A stretch of 64,000 bases of DNA from Ditylenchus dipsaci (GCA_004194705.1 SADC01001291.1:372001-436000); one strand, 5' to 3'. Positions 33,778-45,648 are shown, counted from the stretch's first letter. Notes: a model not told the origin generated them from the letters alone. Numbers and translations: made by a program.

Positions 33778-35908
33778 GTGCAACCGTTGATGCTCAAGTT
33801 CAAACGAAGCCCAACCAGCCAGTCCGTTGACTTCAATGTCAAGCCAGCTGTCAGTACAAGAAGATGCTCTTTTGTGTTGGTTTTTATTTTTTATTATTTT
33901 GGTCTCTCCATAGCTGGTTTTTCAGAAGTTCTCAAAGTGGCTACAGCAAGGCGAATGTGCTGCTTAAACATGTTAGCATACCACTAGCCTGGCCTGCTGA
34001 GGAATATTTTGGCAATAAGAAAGGTTGGCTAGATCTAAAAATGGATCATCCACCATTGCAAAGGTTTAGAGTGGAGAGAATTCACAGTCCAGTTGATTTT
34101 GAGGACAAGCGAGGGCAAAGAAATATTCTCCCAACCCAAAGAGGCTGTCAATAGAACTTATACAGATGTGGACTTTCAGGATGTATTTTGTTTGTAGGTT
34201 TTAGGTTTTATGCGAGTGATTTAATACTTTTGGAATTAGTTTTTTTCGGCTATTCATTGAGTTTGTGAGTAGTGTTTTTACTAGAGTCATTCCAAAAAGC
34301 CGAAATTTAGCAGCCCTAGTTTTGATTCATACTCAATCTAACTTGTGTTCTATCAAGTTATTACTACTTTTCATAGTCGTTTATAAAAGCCAAATCGATA
34401 AATAGAGAAAATATATACAGTAGAGTCTCTCATTAACATACACCCCAAAAATTCATTCCCGCCTATGGTCCGACACATTTTTAGCCCCATTTTTTCGAAT
34501 TTTTTATAGTTCTGTTTTGTCAGTCTGGTCCCAAATATCGCAAGGATTCCAATTTTGCCGATTGTTTTTTCAAAAAAAAATGATTTTGACATTCAAAAAC
34601 CAAAAACTCCCATTAATATACACCTAAACCCAAACAGGTGTATGTTAATGGGAGTTTTTGCTTTTTAAATGTCAAAGTTATTGTTTTTTGCAAAAACGAT
34701 CGGCAAAATCAGAATCCTTGCGATATTTGGGACCAGACTGACAAAACAGAACTGGAAAAATTCGAAAAATGGGGCTAAAAAAGTGTCGAACCCTAGGCGG
34801 GAACGAACTTTTGGGGTCTATGTTAATGACAGACCTGACTGTAGCGTATTTAGTGGTGACCAGCCCCAGAATTCTGTGTGGAAGCCATGCTCTACTGTAA
34901 ACGAACCGATGAGAACGCCAATCCGAACATGGTGCAGACTTTATCTCGATCTCTTGGACGGAGTCTAGGCTACTCTTTGGTAGGTGACCAATCTTTGAAC
35001 TTATCTTTTACCCAAACTATTAAATAAGTCTCCAATATAATTTCATGTAAAACTTACGAGATTTTTAATTGAGTTTGGGTGCTAGGTGTGATTATCCAAT
35101 CCTGCAATTCTGATCATCACTTTGTCGATTTATAGACTTTGCTAAAAAAACATAAATTTTGCAAGTTGATCCCAACAATAGAGATGAAACAATTATTTCT
35201 GTTAAAAATAATTGAGAGTACTGTCCTTGCAAGTTGCAACAGCCATACTTTTAGAAGCGATATATTCGCTCAGGACAGTCAACACACTAACTGCTAGCAG
35301 CCCTTTCTATGAGGGGCCGACCAGTAGCAGTACTCAAAATGACCAGAACAACACTAGTTTAGGTAGGACTGTTAACTGTTTCGAGTCTTTTATAAAATTG
35401 AAAGTGCTTTTTAGATTCTGCTTACCTCGAAAATTACCGCAACCCTGACAAAATGTGTGCTCTTGGAGTTGCTCGGTTCCGTTTAAGGTATTTTTTTTTT
35501 GCAAACTTAAGTATATATTACACCGTTAGCTTAGTCAACTATGAGCTTCTGTACCCACTAAAGTGTTTTTATTGTCAGAAATGCGAGCTTGAATGGTCGT
35601 ACACACACCTACAACCTGGAGTTGGTGCCTCAAGGCACATATCCTGGTGTCACTCGCTCCCAATTGCTGCTCTCTACGGCAATATATGTGCTCAATTGCT
35701 GGTCCAACCAACCTCCCTTTGCTCTCCTCTGGCTCAAGGCCAACTCGACTTATTTTTTGTGGAGGGTGGTATTTTGCTACAAAAGATGAACTGTGTGCTT
35801 CAAGGCAGCTTCTTAAAATGCTACAATGAAAGTGATGGAGCCGGGGGTGCGCCCTCGCTTACTCTTCCCATTAATCAAGTTAGCAATTCATTCCAAGAAA
35901 AATTTTAA
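33778..35908 (+). CDS. Candidate exons of an unidentified protein
   Basis: Not recognised. Coding-like pieces: 33787-33960 has a basic segment then a hydrophobic run (VLVFIFYYFGLSIAG), like a signal or anchor. 33980-34190 reads WPAEEYFGNKKGWLDL and, after a one-base frame change near 34045, WREFTVQLIL and NRTYTDVDFQ. 34864-34979 lies between a CAG acceptor and a GTAGGT donor and reads FCVEAMLYCK and NMVQTLSRSLGRSLGYSL. 35570-35790 is open in two frames. Cysteines and NxT/S sites suggest a secreted or membrane protein. It may belong to the same gene as the exons at 38257-39694, but the joins cannot be proved here. Confidence 0.4.
34416..34843. mobile_element. CAGTC-type MITE, 428 bp
   Basis: TA-flanked; left TACAGTAGAGTCTCTCATTA, right inverse ending CCTGACTGTA. 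Long inverted arms contain ATTAACATACACC words and CGGGAACGAAC. Same subterminal sequence as 2530-3138. It lies 20 bases before the exon at 34864. Confidence 0.8.
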
Positions 35909-36187
35909 TTATGCCGTCCAGAAAGCCCGTGCGGTTATTTTCCAAAGAACCTTTGGCAGCATTGTGTTTTTTACATAAATTTTGATATCATTTTTTCAAA
36001 GTTGACCACTATCAAATGAGCGGTTAACTTTTAAAGTATGGTTATAAAATAGGGTTGCGCTTCGTGGAATCCCACGAAATTCTACGCATATTTCCACGCC
36101 AGTACAAAAATCGTGGAAAAAAGCGTATCAGAAAATCAAAATTTTAAATTTCTGTTGTTTTAAGGTGCACAAACGCTATGTTTCAAC

Positions 36188-37067
36188 CATGGTGAGGAAA
36201 TTAATCAAAATTGATTAAATCAACTAAAATGAGTTTTGGCGATCCGTTTTGAAAAATAATCAAAAAATAATCAAAATCGCACCAAAATTTTTGATGTGGT
36301 TTTAATACGATTTTGATTATTTTTGTGCTCCACCCTTTTGTGAGTGGTTTGGATGTATATTTTCACGACCTACCGAAAGAACATATCTAATTGCTACACT
36401 TGGTGGGTAGGCAAGGTAGGAGGGTACATAGGGTAGAAAGTAGCTAGAGAGGAGGGTAACTGGTACATCAGGTAGGTGGATAGATAAGTTATGTGGATGG
36501 ATAGGTATGGTAGGTGAATGGGTGGGTAGAAGGGTAAAAGGGTAGTAGGGTAGGTGGATAGGTAAGAAGAGTAGGTATGCCATAAGAGTGAATGGGCATG
36601 CCAAGGAAGTAATTAGGCATGTCAGGAGTGTGGTTAGGTGAACCGGAAGAATGGTAACGTATACCAGAAGATCAAATGGCTATTTTAGGATAAAGGGTAA
36701 GTATACCAGATGGCAGCCTTCAAGTTCTGTTACCCGATTATTTTAGTACGCATGTAGAAGTACTCACAAGTGAAGTATCCGAGGTGTGCTTTTGATGAGA
36801 GGAGGTGACTCTTTTTCTATTGTCTATTCTTGTAGAGCATCCGCAGGTGTCGTGTGTACAGTATAATAGTCCATACATATCCTTCGCGAGTTGACCTTCG
36901 CGAGTTAAATCCTTCGCGAGTTGATATTTTACCGCCCAGAATATTTATAATCAAAAATTATCAAAATCACATCAAAAATTTTCATGTGATTTTGATTACT
37001 TTTGAAAAAAATGCTCGTTTGAAAATTTTTAATTATTTAATCAATTTTGATTAATTTCTTCACCATG
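36188..37067. mobile_element. CATGGTGAG element, large copy
   Basis: Ends CATGGTGAGGAAATTAATC and inverse. Flanks GTTTCAAC and ATTTCAAC are an imperfect 8-bp duplication. The middle has a GGTAGGTGGAT-type tandem array (36396-36600) and TTCGCGAGTTGA repeats (36883-36925). Nested inside 36050-37850. Confidence 0.75.
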
Positions 37068-37377
37068 ATTTCAACACAGTTAACATAGAATTCTCGAAAA
37101 TTTCTGAAGTTTTCGACAGCATTTGGGCATTTGGCCCAAAGGTGGAAATTTTCAAATTTGCGCTTTTTGAAATTTTTTTTGCAAGTTCATCAAAAATTTC
37201 AACCCGAGCCGAAGAGGGGGTTTAAAATAATAAAGCATGGGTAATTAGTACAGTATTTACAATATTTGAATGACTGTTGCGATGGCTTATTGTTGAAATC
37301 TATACACACTGCCTATTTCCACGATTTTCGTGGAATTGTGTGGAATTCCGCGTGGAATTCCACGATTTACAATTGGG

Positions 37378-37818
37378 TGATACTTTTTTCTAGTACCAAA
37401 ATACTTAATTCTAGTACCAAAATTTTCATTTTTTTTGAACTTTTCTCTTTTTCTCCTCACTTTGTAGGTAAACTTCTGAAATTTTTTCAACTATCGTGTA
37501 GCCCTGAATCTCAGCTACTCAACAAGATATCTTTTTTTTCAGTAAAAAATTAAAAAAGTTGGAGATTTAGGGGTCTGAATGGAGGAACTTGGTCGAAAAA
37601 GTTACTTCATACAAAGCTCAAAATCTTTATATTTTTGAAATCTTTTACAGGAAATTGAAGTCTAGTTAGAAAGCTGAGATTCAGGGCTACACGTCCATGT
37701 GTCAAGGAAAAAATCTCTAACTTTAAAAAGAGTTTTTATATGCATGTTAAATTTTGGTACTAGAAAAAGTAATTTGGTACTAGAAATAAGTATTTTGGTA
37801 CTAGATTTAAGTATTACC
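37378..37818. mobile_element. Foldback H with CTAGTACCAAAA arrays
   Basis: Words TTTTGGTACTAGAA occur three times at each end in opposite orientation. Inverted copies of the GTAGCCCTGAATCTCAG motif lie at 37491-37530 and 37663-37695. Nested in the hAT-type element. Confidence 0.75.
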
Positions 37819-38256
37819 TTTACAATTCCACGTGGAAAGTGACAACCTTATTATAAAATATATTTGTCCAATCGTTCTTTGGTATTGACCCGATCGACAG
37901 GATCATTAAATTGGAAAAAAACCCGATTGGCCGAAACAAAGGATAGGCCAAAGTCCGTCTGGCGGAACTCCAAAGCTGATTGAAATTTTTTGGCTGAAAA
38001 AAAAGTATTAGTTCAAACAAAACTTTGGCCAAAACACTTTTGGCCAACTCCGCCCTCACCGATCTGGTGTTTATTTCAGGTCGAGAACACATTTTTTGAT
38101 CACGACTTGCTTTCAATCTATTCAGCTCATTTCGTGTGCGAACATTTTTGGATTATAATCTTACTATTTTCGTAACTGAAATGCTTTTTTGCGATTCGAA
38201 AAAATGTACGAAAATAATAATTTCTGAGAATAAACACTTTTATTTCCCAATTTTAG

Positions 38257-39694
38257 GATTCGAGTATCGAAGTAACAGCTTTTCAAACTGCTCTAAGGCT
38301 TAGATTAAGAGATGTCAATAGCTCATTAACCAGACACTTTCTTTGTATTGCAGAATCTCAGAGTGCTTATCTAGGCTGGAAGAATTCTTTCCATCTCCAG
38401 ATCATTGATTGTGGTGGGTCAACTACGGGGTGAGTCAAAAAATTCCAACTTTTTAGACGACCATAACTTTTGTCTGGGTCTAATTGATCGACTCAGTTAT
38501 GCAAAGCGATTTTTTTGGTGAAAAACACGATTTCCGCTTGGTCCTTTGTGCTTTTCGGCTCGCCTATCCAGAGGTCATTCACAGACTAGGACCCAAACCA
38601 CAGGGGGGAAAAACCACACTGGGAAAAATCGTGTTTTTCACAATATATACCAAAAAAATTGTTTTGCAAAACTGAGTGGTTCCGCATTCACAGAATTTTG
38701 GAATTCGGCCCAGACCAAAAATAATGGCGTTTTAAAAATGTTGGAATTTAGTAACTCACCCTGTATTATACACTATATTGCCTTAATATGATATGAATAT
38801 GAAATAAGAATATGAAATAAGTTTGTGTTTAGTGAAGTGGGGTGAATTTGCATCTCTACTAAAAAATCCTCATGCTATTAAAGATATACCTATGACAACC
38901 ATCACCCAACCTGTAAACAGTCAACCACAGTTGACTGTGGAAGGGGAACCAAGGGGTTTGCATAAAACAGTGAGTGCAACTCACTGGCCTAGTCAACAAC
39001 CAACCTCTTCTTCGTCCATTTATGGCACTTCTTCAAGGACCATCACCTCTCACTACCAAAAGTCGCCAGTCATGCAGAGAAGGCAGAGAAGACCTATTCC
39101 CACACCCGACTACTTTCAGGTTTTTGTTAGATTTTCTGCCTTTCCTAAAAGTGATTGAGATTAATCTATAAACTGAATTGACTTAGGGAATTTACAAATC
39201 ATTTTAAACCCGTGATTTGAAATTTGAAATTGAGCAGACTGCAGAGTTAAGCACCACCTTCCCAGCTGAACAAGAGGAGGAGGACAAAAAACGGCCAGTC
39301 AAACAGGCATCTCCAAACACTTATGTTATTTCTCTCCAAATCGGCATGGAAAATGGGGAGAAAAATTCAGCTAGGAGCTCATCCAGTCATGCTAAGCAAG
39401 ACTCCACTTCCTCAAGAAAATATTTGTCCAATACCTTTGTCACTTTTGCCGATGAGAATGACCAAGTAAGTGGCACTCGAACAAATTAATGCTAAAAGAT
39501 TATTTCAGATCAAAAGGTATACAAATCAACCAGTGCAGAAGGGCAGTGCAATGGTGCTTCCCAGAGCACGTTTACTTTCCACTGTTACTAATGCTGGCAA
39601 CAGAAGGCCTCAACCGCCAGGAGCAGCAGCAACAGTCTCACGGGCTGAGACCTGGCATTATGCTAACAGCAGCACTCAATTCACGAGATTATAG
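38257..39694 (+). CDS. Unidentified gene, last four exons
   Basis: Not recognised, but clearly coding. Exons 38257-38413, 38833-39119, 39238-39465 and 39509-39694 join with consistent phases and GT-AG introns (donors GTGGGT, GTTTTT, GTAAGT). The first reads VTAFQTALRLRLRDVNSSLT and HFLCIAESQSAYLGWKNSF. The second continues VKWGEFASLLKNPHAIKDIP and then becomes Ser/Thr/Gln-rich. The last ends AETWHYANSSTQFTRL and a stop. The C-terminal 200 residues look disordered, like a cytoplasmic tail or linker. A TA-flanked MITE (38424-38765) sits 11 bases after the first donor. Upstream exons may be those at 33.8-35.9 kb, with the hAT-type element in the intron between. Confidence 0.7.
38424..38765. mobile_element. 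mariner-like MITE
   Basis: TA-flanked ends CGGGGTGAGTCAAAAAATTC and inverse ending CTCACCCTG. Arms of about 150 bases match around ACGATTTTTC/GAAAAACACG. It lies in the first intron of the gene at 38257-39694. Confidence 0.7.
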
Positions 39695-39754
39695 AAAGCA
39701 CACCAAACGTTAATTTATAATTATTGTGATTTATAAATTTCATAATAATATTAT

Positions 39755-40121
39755 ACAGGGTGTTTCAAGAAATCCGCAGGATTTGAAATGGTCATAACTT
39801 TTTTCTAGACCGTTTTTCGAATTTCTGTAAACGCCAATCGTTTTCTCTTGACGGGCATTTTTGTTTTTCGGAAAAAAATTTTTCGAAAATTTTGACTTTT
39901 TTGCCTTGGTCCCCCCTATGGTCCAAAATAATCAATCTTGTCATCTTTTTGGACCATAGGGGGACCAAGGCCAAAAAGTCAAAATTTTCGAAAAAAATTT
40001 TTCCGAAAAACAAAAATGCCCGTCAAGAGAAAACGATTGGCGTTTACAGAAATTCGAAAAACGGTCTAGAAAAAAAGTTATGACCATTTCAAATCCTGCG
40101 GATTTCTTAAAACACCCTGTA
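39755..40121. mobile_element. mariner-like palindromic MITE
   Basis: TA-flanked; ends ACAGGGTGTTTCAAGAAATC and inverse. Near-perfect inverted arms of about 180 bases meet near 39940. The ACAGGGTGT ends relate it to the transposase-bearing element just downstream. Confidence 0.85.
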
Positions 40122-40271
40122 CTATGGTGACTGGCGTCTTCCCAGGCGCCAAATTATGAAAGCAATCAGTCAATTATCATCAATTATCAAACCGGGTTTG
40201 ACATCTTTTTTACCTCAATTTTTGAAAACTTTTGCCGGTACTCCTACCGGCGACTGTGGCGGCGATCAAAC

Positions 40272-41641
40272 TACAGGGTGTCCCAAGAATTTCCCCCACT
40301 TTTGAAGGAAGATAACTTTTTGTGGAGATCGTATTTTGCAATTCTGTTTTCGCCAAAAATCTTACAATTTCGTAAAATTTTTTTTTGGCATATCAGGTAA
40401 AAAAAGTCAAAATTTTTCATTTTTGCTTTGGTCAACTCCCCCCCCTCCTGTTGTCCGAAAATTACCCATATTCAAAAATTCCATTTTGCATGTTTTTCTT
40501 TATTCGTTCTTGTTTTTTTTCAGTGTTGTAACATTCCTTGGTAAAATTTTTTATTTTCAGGCAATGAGCTTCATTCCGCAACAAAGAGCATTTTGTGTTG
40601 TCACCTATGCAAAGGAAGGAAGTCCGACTGTTGTGCAACGCAAGTATCGGACTCATTTCAACGAATAAGAAGCCGAGCAGAAGAATCATTTGGATTGGCA
40701 CAAGGAATATTTGGCTAGAGGATCGAGCGAAAGAAAGAAGCGTACGAACACGAGGTTTCACTTTTAATTGATATCTTTTGCCCTTTCTGCTAAGAATTAC
40801 CGTCTGGGCTGCGATTGGTCGAATGGGTGTGGTTGGTCTAATCTTTATTGAGGGAAATGTGACAGCTGCAAGTTATCTTCGCCTTCTCCAAGAAGAATTC
40901 CTGCCGTGGGCTCAACGAGGACAAGATTTCGATCAAATGATTTTTGAAGAAGACAGAGCGCCTCTTTACGCCTGAATCGAAACGTTCGGAATTGGTTAAA
41001 TGATAATTTCAATGGTTAGTCGCATTAGTGTTATTTTGAGGAGCTTCAAAAACTTTTTCAGCTCGCTGGATGGGAAGAACATCACAAAATCTGCCTTGGC
41101 CGCCTTACTCTACAGATCTCACTCCCTGCGATTTTTTCCTTTGGGGACATATCAAAGCTCAGATCTATCGGACACAGCCGGCCAATCTGGAGGAATTGAA
41201 GCAAAGAATCCAATGCGCTTTCGATGAACTTCCGTGGGGGGTGGTGCACCGCTCAATCCAATCCTACGAACGACGACTGTGACGCTGCATAGAAGTGGAA
41301 GGCAAAAGTGTCGAGCAATCGTATGCAAATGTTGGGTAGTCTGATTTTTTAGTTTTGTCAATGTTATGTTATTACGGTTGAATGAAAAATATTGTTACAA
41401 CACTTAAAAAAACAGGAACGAATACAGAAGAACATGCAAAATGAAAATTTTGAATATGGGTAATTTTCGGACAACAGGGGGGACCAAGGCAAAAAGGAAA
41501 AATTTTGACTTTTTTACCTGATATGCCAAAAAAAAATTGTTACGAAATTCTAAGACGAATGGCGAAAACAGAATTGCAAAATGCGATCTCCACAAAAAGT
41601 TATGGTCCTTCAAAAGTGGGGAAATTCTTGGACACCCTGTA
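40272..41641 (+). pseudogene. Decayed mariner-type transposon with DUF4817-like transposase
   Basis: TA-flanked inverted ends CAGGGTGTCCCAAGAATTTC. Transposase pieces: 40570-40668 reads AFCVVTYAKEGSPTVVQRKY (DUF4817-type helix-turn-helix). 40778-40975 reads VWAAIGRMGVVGLIFIEGNV and SYLRLLQEEFLPWA and contains EDRAPLY, the counterpart of DGAPPHY. 41070-41282 reads LPWPPYSTDLTPCDFFLWG, with the last catalytic Asp. Stops and frame changes separate the pieces, so the copy is inactive. The flanks GTTTGATCGCCGCC are themselves inverted. Confidence 0.88.
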
Positions 41642-41759
41642 GTTTGATCGCCGCCACAGTCGCCGCCGCCATCCATGCCAGGTAGCGGCGGTGACAAAAA
41701 AATGCCGCCAGCGGCAAATATAAAAGTGGCGTCGGCGGCGGTGGTGGTTTTTCGAAGGT

Positions 41760-41870
41760 GTCCAACTATCCTAGTTAACACCACCCGGGTACCACCAACT
41801 GGTTACAACCTCTGGGTGCCACTAACTAGGCACTACACGCTGGGTACCGCCCATTGGGTGCCCATACGAA
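41760..41870. repeat. ACCACCnGGGTACC minisatellite
   Basis: Complement of the GGTGGTACCCAGTTG word seen at 10760. About six copies directly follow GC-rich CGCCGCCA words at 41650-41745. From 41880 to 42096 nothing is recognised. Confidence 0.6.
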
Positions 41871-42096
41871 AAGAAAACTCAAATATAGTAAAAAGAATAA
41901 CTAAACTGCTACCAAAAAATTAAGTCGCTAATTCAAATTTTATCAGTTTTTCATATACTAAAATGTGTTTTATCAATTTCTAAGGCGAATAGCTCGCTGG
42001 GATTGCGGATAAGTTGTTTTGCACTTTCGGAAAGGATACATATCCAGACAATTCTGCGTCAAATAGTATGTAACACTAATATTAAACGCTAACTCT

Positions 42097-42874
42097 GGTA
42101 GGGTCACATTTCATTTCGCGACATTTCATATCGCGACATTTCATTTCGCATCTTTTATGGGATCTGAAAGGTATTTTTTTGAAAAATATTTCAGTCGAAA
42201 TCATTTTTAACGCTTTTGAACCCTTTTCCTTCAACTTCTATGTCTATTTTATGGAAAAATGACTAAAACGCAATTTTTCCTGATTTTTCTGGAATTTAGT
42301 CATTTTTTTTAAGAAATTCATTTTTTCCGAAAAGCTATATCTCAACATTGACATCTCCAAAAAGCATTTTATAACACAGGTTTTGTAGCGCTTGAGCTGC
42401 GCTACAATATAATGCTAAGAATTTATTGTAACTTTTGAAATTTTATTTAAATTCCTATCAGTTAAAGTAACGAATACGTATTTGAAAACGTATTCGTTAC
42501 TTTAACTGATAGGAATTTAAATAAAATTTCAAAAGTTACAATAAAAGTTACAATACAATTAGCATCATATTGTAGCGCAGCTCAAGCGCTACAAAACCTA
42601 TGTTACAAAATGCTTTTTTGAGATCTCAATGTTGAGATATAGCTTTTCGGAAAAAATGAATTTTAAAAAAATGAATAAATTTCAAAAAATTAGGAAAACT
42701 TGCATTTTAGTCATTTTTCCATAAAATAGACATAGAAGTTGAAGGAAAGGGTTCAAAAGCGTTAAAAACAATTTCGACTAAAATATTTTTTAAAAAATAC
42801 CTTTCAGAGCCCATAAAAGCTGAGAAATGAAATGTCGCGATATGAAATGTCGCGAAATGAAATGTGACCCTACC
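42097..42874. mobile_element. 778-bp near-perfect palindrome with 8-bp TSD
   Basis: Duplication CTAACTCT at 42089-42096 and 42875-42882. Ends GGTAGGGTCACATTTC followed by words CATTTCATTTCGCGA. The arms match along almost their full 385 bases and meet at ACGTATTTGAAAACGT near 42487. It contains TTGTAGCGC in inverted pairs. No coding frame. Confidence 0.88.
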
Positions 42875-43009
42875 CTAACTCTAAGACCACTTTTGCTGCG
42901 AATAAACTTTTTAGTCAAAAAAGTGATAGACATAGTCCAAATACCACATATAATCTCTATGATAGAGATGAAGTAGTTACACATAGTGATTGTGTTTAAA
43001 CAGCTGTGA

Positions 43010-43305
43010 TTCGCGTCTGAGGTTTGTGGGTGTAGGCATCTCAACCCCAAGCAAACAAACCTTCCTGCGCTCCCGAAGGGTGCGAGCTGAAGCGCCCCAA
43101 GCTGAAATATCATATATTGAGGTATCCTACCAGGTTTTGATCACTGGAGCTGGGCAAAAAGAGTCTTTATTGCATTTACGATCAAGAGTCTTGCTCAGAA
43201 TCATGTCTAAGCTAATTGAATGCGCGCATCTGTGACTCTCAAACACCGACGCGCCCGCGAAAGGGCCAGGGGGCATGGTTGGTTAGAGATGCGCACACCC
43301 ATTGG
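43010..43305. repeat. GCGCATCTC palindrome unit
   Basis: Inverted halves with TGGGTGTAGGCATCTCAACC and AGATGCGCACACCC around CCTGCGC / GCGCCCGC. Same dispersed family as 2945, 5811, 6243, 45165, 49058 and 58895. Confidence 0.6.
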
Positions 43306-43402
43306 TCCCCAAGGCAAAAAGTCGAATTTTGGTCAAAAAAATTTCAAAAAATCCATTTTTTGTGTGGAATATATCAGAAAATAATTTTTTCATCGTTTTA
43401 AG

Positions 43403-44045
43403 TAGGGTTGCGCGCGTTCGTTTAATTTGGCCTAAGTCATTTACCGTTTAAGACCCGTTTATCGTTTACGTTTAATGACAATCACCCGTTCAAACGGTCG
43501 TTTAATCCGTTTAATTGAATTGTTAGCTCGTTCAAGAAAATTACTCACTCAAATCAACCACTTTAAAGCATTTTATTGATGACAATCGGCCGACAAGAGA
43601 TGTAACGCACACAAACAATATTATTCCTCGCCAGATTCTTCGCTCTCCGATCCTTTTTCTTTCCCGACTTCTTCATCATCGAGCTCGGTGGACGGTGCGA
43701 GCTTTAGCTTCTTCAGATTGGCTTTGATGATAATGAGCATCTCCGCCATGCGACCACTGAGTCTGTAATAGATCTTTAACAATCAGTAAAGCAATAAATA
43801 GCTCTCAAATATTTATACCTATTCCTTAGTGTGTTGGCATACAAAAGACCCGCGATCGAGAAAGTTCGCTCACTGCTTACCGAAGTTCCTGGTACCGAGA
43901 GTAGTATTCTTGCACCCTTGACAATCCACGGAAAGCGTTCCTTATGCTTTCTCCACCAGGCAAAAATGTCTTGCTCCCTAGTTGGTCGATCACTATTGTG
44001 GCGGTAATGACTTAACTTGGCCTGAATAACCCTTGTAACTGGAAT
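43403..44045 (-). pseudogene. hAT transposase C-terminal fragment
   Basis: The minus-strand frame at about 43815-43945 reads FPWIVKGARILLSVPGTSVS then SERTFSIAGLLYANTLRNR, the hAT dimerisation domain. A plus-strand end TAGGGTTGCGCGCGTTCG at 43405 matches hAT ends in this window, with CGTTTAA words next to it. Stops and the missing N-terminal part show it is a fragment; an opposite end was not found. Confidence 0.8.
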
Positions 44046-44059
44046 AAGCCTGATAAACT

Positions 44060-44590
44060 AATAAGATTTTTTTGCGTTTTTCATCTAATTTGCGTTTTTC
44101 GTTTTGCGTTTTTCATCTAACTTTGTATAAGACCATTTAAATTTGTATTTTTCGCATACTTTCTTGGTACCAAATGTAGCAAATTTACTCCTCTATTGAG
44201 CTCCCAGTTTATTTTTTCATGATATGCGAGAATATGGTGGTGTCAAACCTTCTCGAGCTTAACAACCTAAAAATCGTTTGAATTGTTTGATCAAGAAATC
44301 TATTGTGGTTGCTGAATTTCTCATGTTTCATAACCGAGTAATGGCTTGTTCGAAAGCTACATTCAAGGAAAATCTAATCCGATAATATTTACTAGTAAAA
44401 CATTTAATATTCATTGACCACGGTAGAAAACATCAACCCATAGAAAATCAAGCCAATTTTAAAATTTTTGATTAGGCGCGAAAATTCGAAAGTGATTATG
44501 TTTTTGAATTTTAAGCCCCTGTGAGACCACAGAGAAAATTAAGACCACTTCCTTACTTTAAATGATATATGGTGGTGTCAAACCTTCTCA
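44060..44590. repeat. GCGTTTTTC array and unidentified repeat
   Basis: TTGCGTTTTTCATCTAA words recur at 44066-44165. A segment around CCTTCTCGAGCTTAACAACC (44260) is repeated directly at 44580-44620 with a few changes. Non-coding. Confidence 0.5.
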
Positions 44591-44619
44591 AGCTTAACAA
44601 CCTAAAAATCGTTTGAAGC

Positions 44620-45375
44620 TCCCAAATTCGCAAGATTCCATCTTGTCAATTTTTTTCATACCAGCATGTAGCCTCACTTTTGTAGTTTTAAATGAGGTAT
44701 CAACTGACTGAACGAGATCTGCATTGGTGTGAAATAAATAGAATTTCATAAAAGACAAATTCGTTTCATTTTTCATTTGTAAAAACGGCTTGAGTTCAGA
44801 TTCCCCCCCCCCCCCCACGGGGACTGATCAGGTGGAGGAGATAACTTCATATTCGTGTTTCTTGACCCCGATTTCATGAGAACGCCGCGCGTTTTTTTGA
44901 TTCTGAGAAAAAAAATTTTCGAACCACAGGGGGTATCATGGTTTTTTAGTCAATATTTGAAAAATTTAAATAGGCGCTTTTTGAATTTTAAAGGGAATAA
45001 GGGCTGTATAGGGAGGAGAAGGGAATAAAAGGGGGCCACTAATCACACAGGGCTCACTAACAAGAAGATGTTGAACATAGTTTTGAATACTGGGCCCTAC
45101 CGCATAAATAAACTCTGGTATGCATGCTTTTCATGCATCCAGAGTCACTTTCGAGTGATTTGTGTCTAAGGTATGTGGGTGTGCGCATCTCAACTCCAAG
45201 CCCCATGCGCCCCCGAAGGGGGCGCAGGGGCTTGGGGGCGAAAGTTATCTCCGCAGGGGGCAATCGTCTTCGCAACCGTATAAACTCTTTTTGTAGATGT
45301 TTTGCGATACCTCATTCGAAACTATAAAAGTGAATATATAGTATATATAAACTACATACGATGGTATGAAAAAAT
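44620..45375. mobile_element. Foldback with split GTAGCCT motif and nested GCGCATCTC unit
   Basis: TTTTTTCATACCAGCATGTAG then GTTTTAAATGAGGTATC at 44650-44708; inverted counterpart around GCGATACCTCATTCG and CGATGGTATGAAAAAA at 45308-45372. A GCGCATCTC unit (45115-45245) was inserted between. Long C run at 44803. Confidence 0.6.
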
Positions 45376-45648
45376 TAAAAACTGATCAGATAAACATTGA
45401 GTACAATAGATTTAAAGAGTTGCCGGTAAAATTTACGGATCCTCTACATATTTGACTAAAAAGCTTGTTCTCCATATTATGTTCACCATATCTTGTTAAA
45501 AGACTTGTTTTATGTAAAAACCCTTTAGAGGATCCCGAAATTAAGAAAACAGACTCTTCAAATCTATCAATTTACACAAAACCCAGTAACGTAAACGTAA
45601 AACTACACAAAACCCAATAACATTGAAAACCTGAAGACTGTATTGGAG

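Larger units (their letters stand above)
36050..37850. mobile_element. hAT-type element with CGTGGAATTCCACG words
   Basis: Duplication TTATAAAA at 36042-36049 and 37851-37858. Ends TAGGGTTGCGCTTCG and inverse of TAAGGTTGTC. GTGGAAT / ATTCCACG words occur near both ends. No transposase. Nested inside are the elements at 36188 and 37378. It shares TAGGGTTGCGC with the hAT fragment at 43403. Confidence 0.85.

Noticed and set aside
35453..35908. Long open frame beginning MCALGVARF
   Set aside because: An overlapping frame (GRTHTYNLELVPQGTYPGVT) looks more protein-like, and neither has a clear family or both splice sites, so no separate gene is called.
38424..38435. MITE supplying the splice donor of the exon ending near 38413
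   Set aside because: GTGAGT in the MITE end would put the next exon out of frame; the host GTGGGT at 38414 keeps it open.
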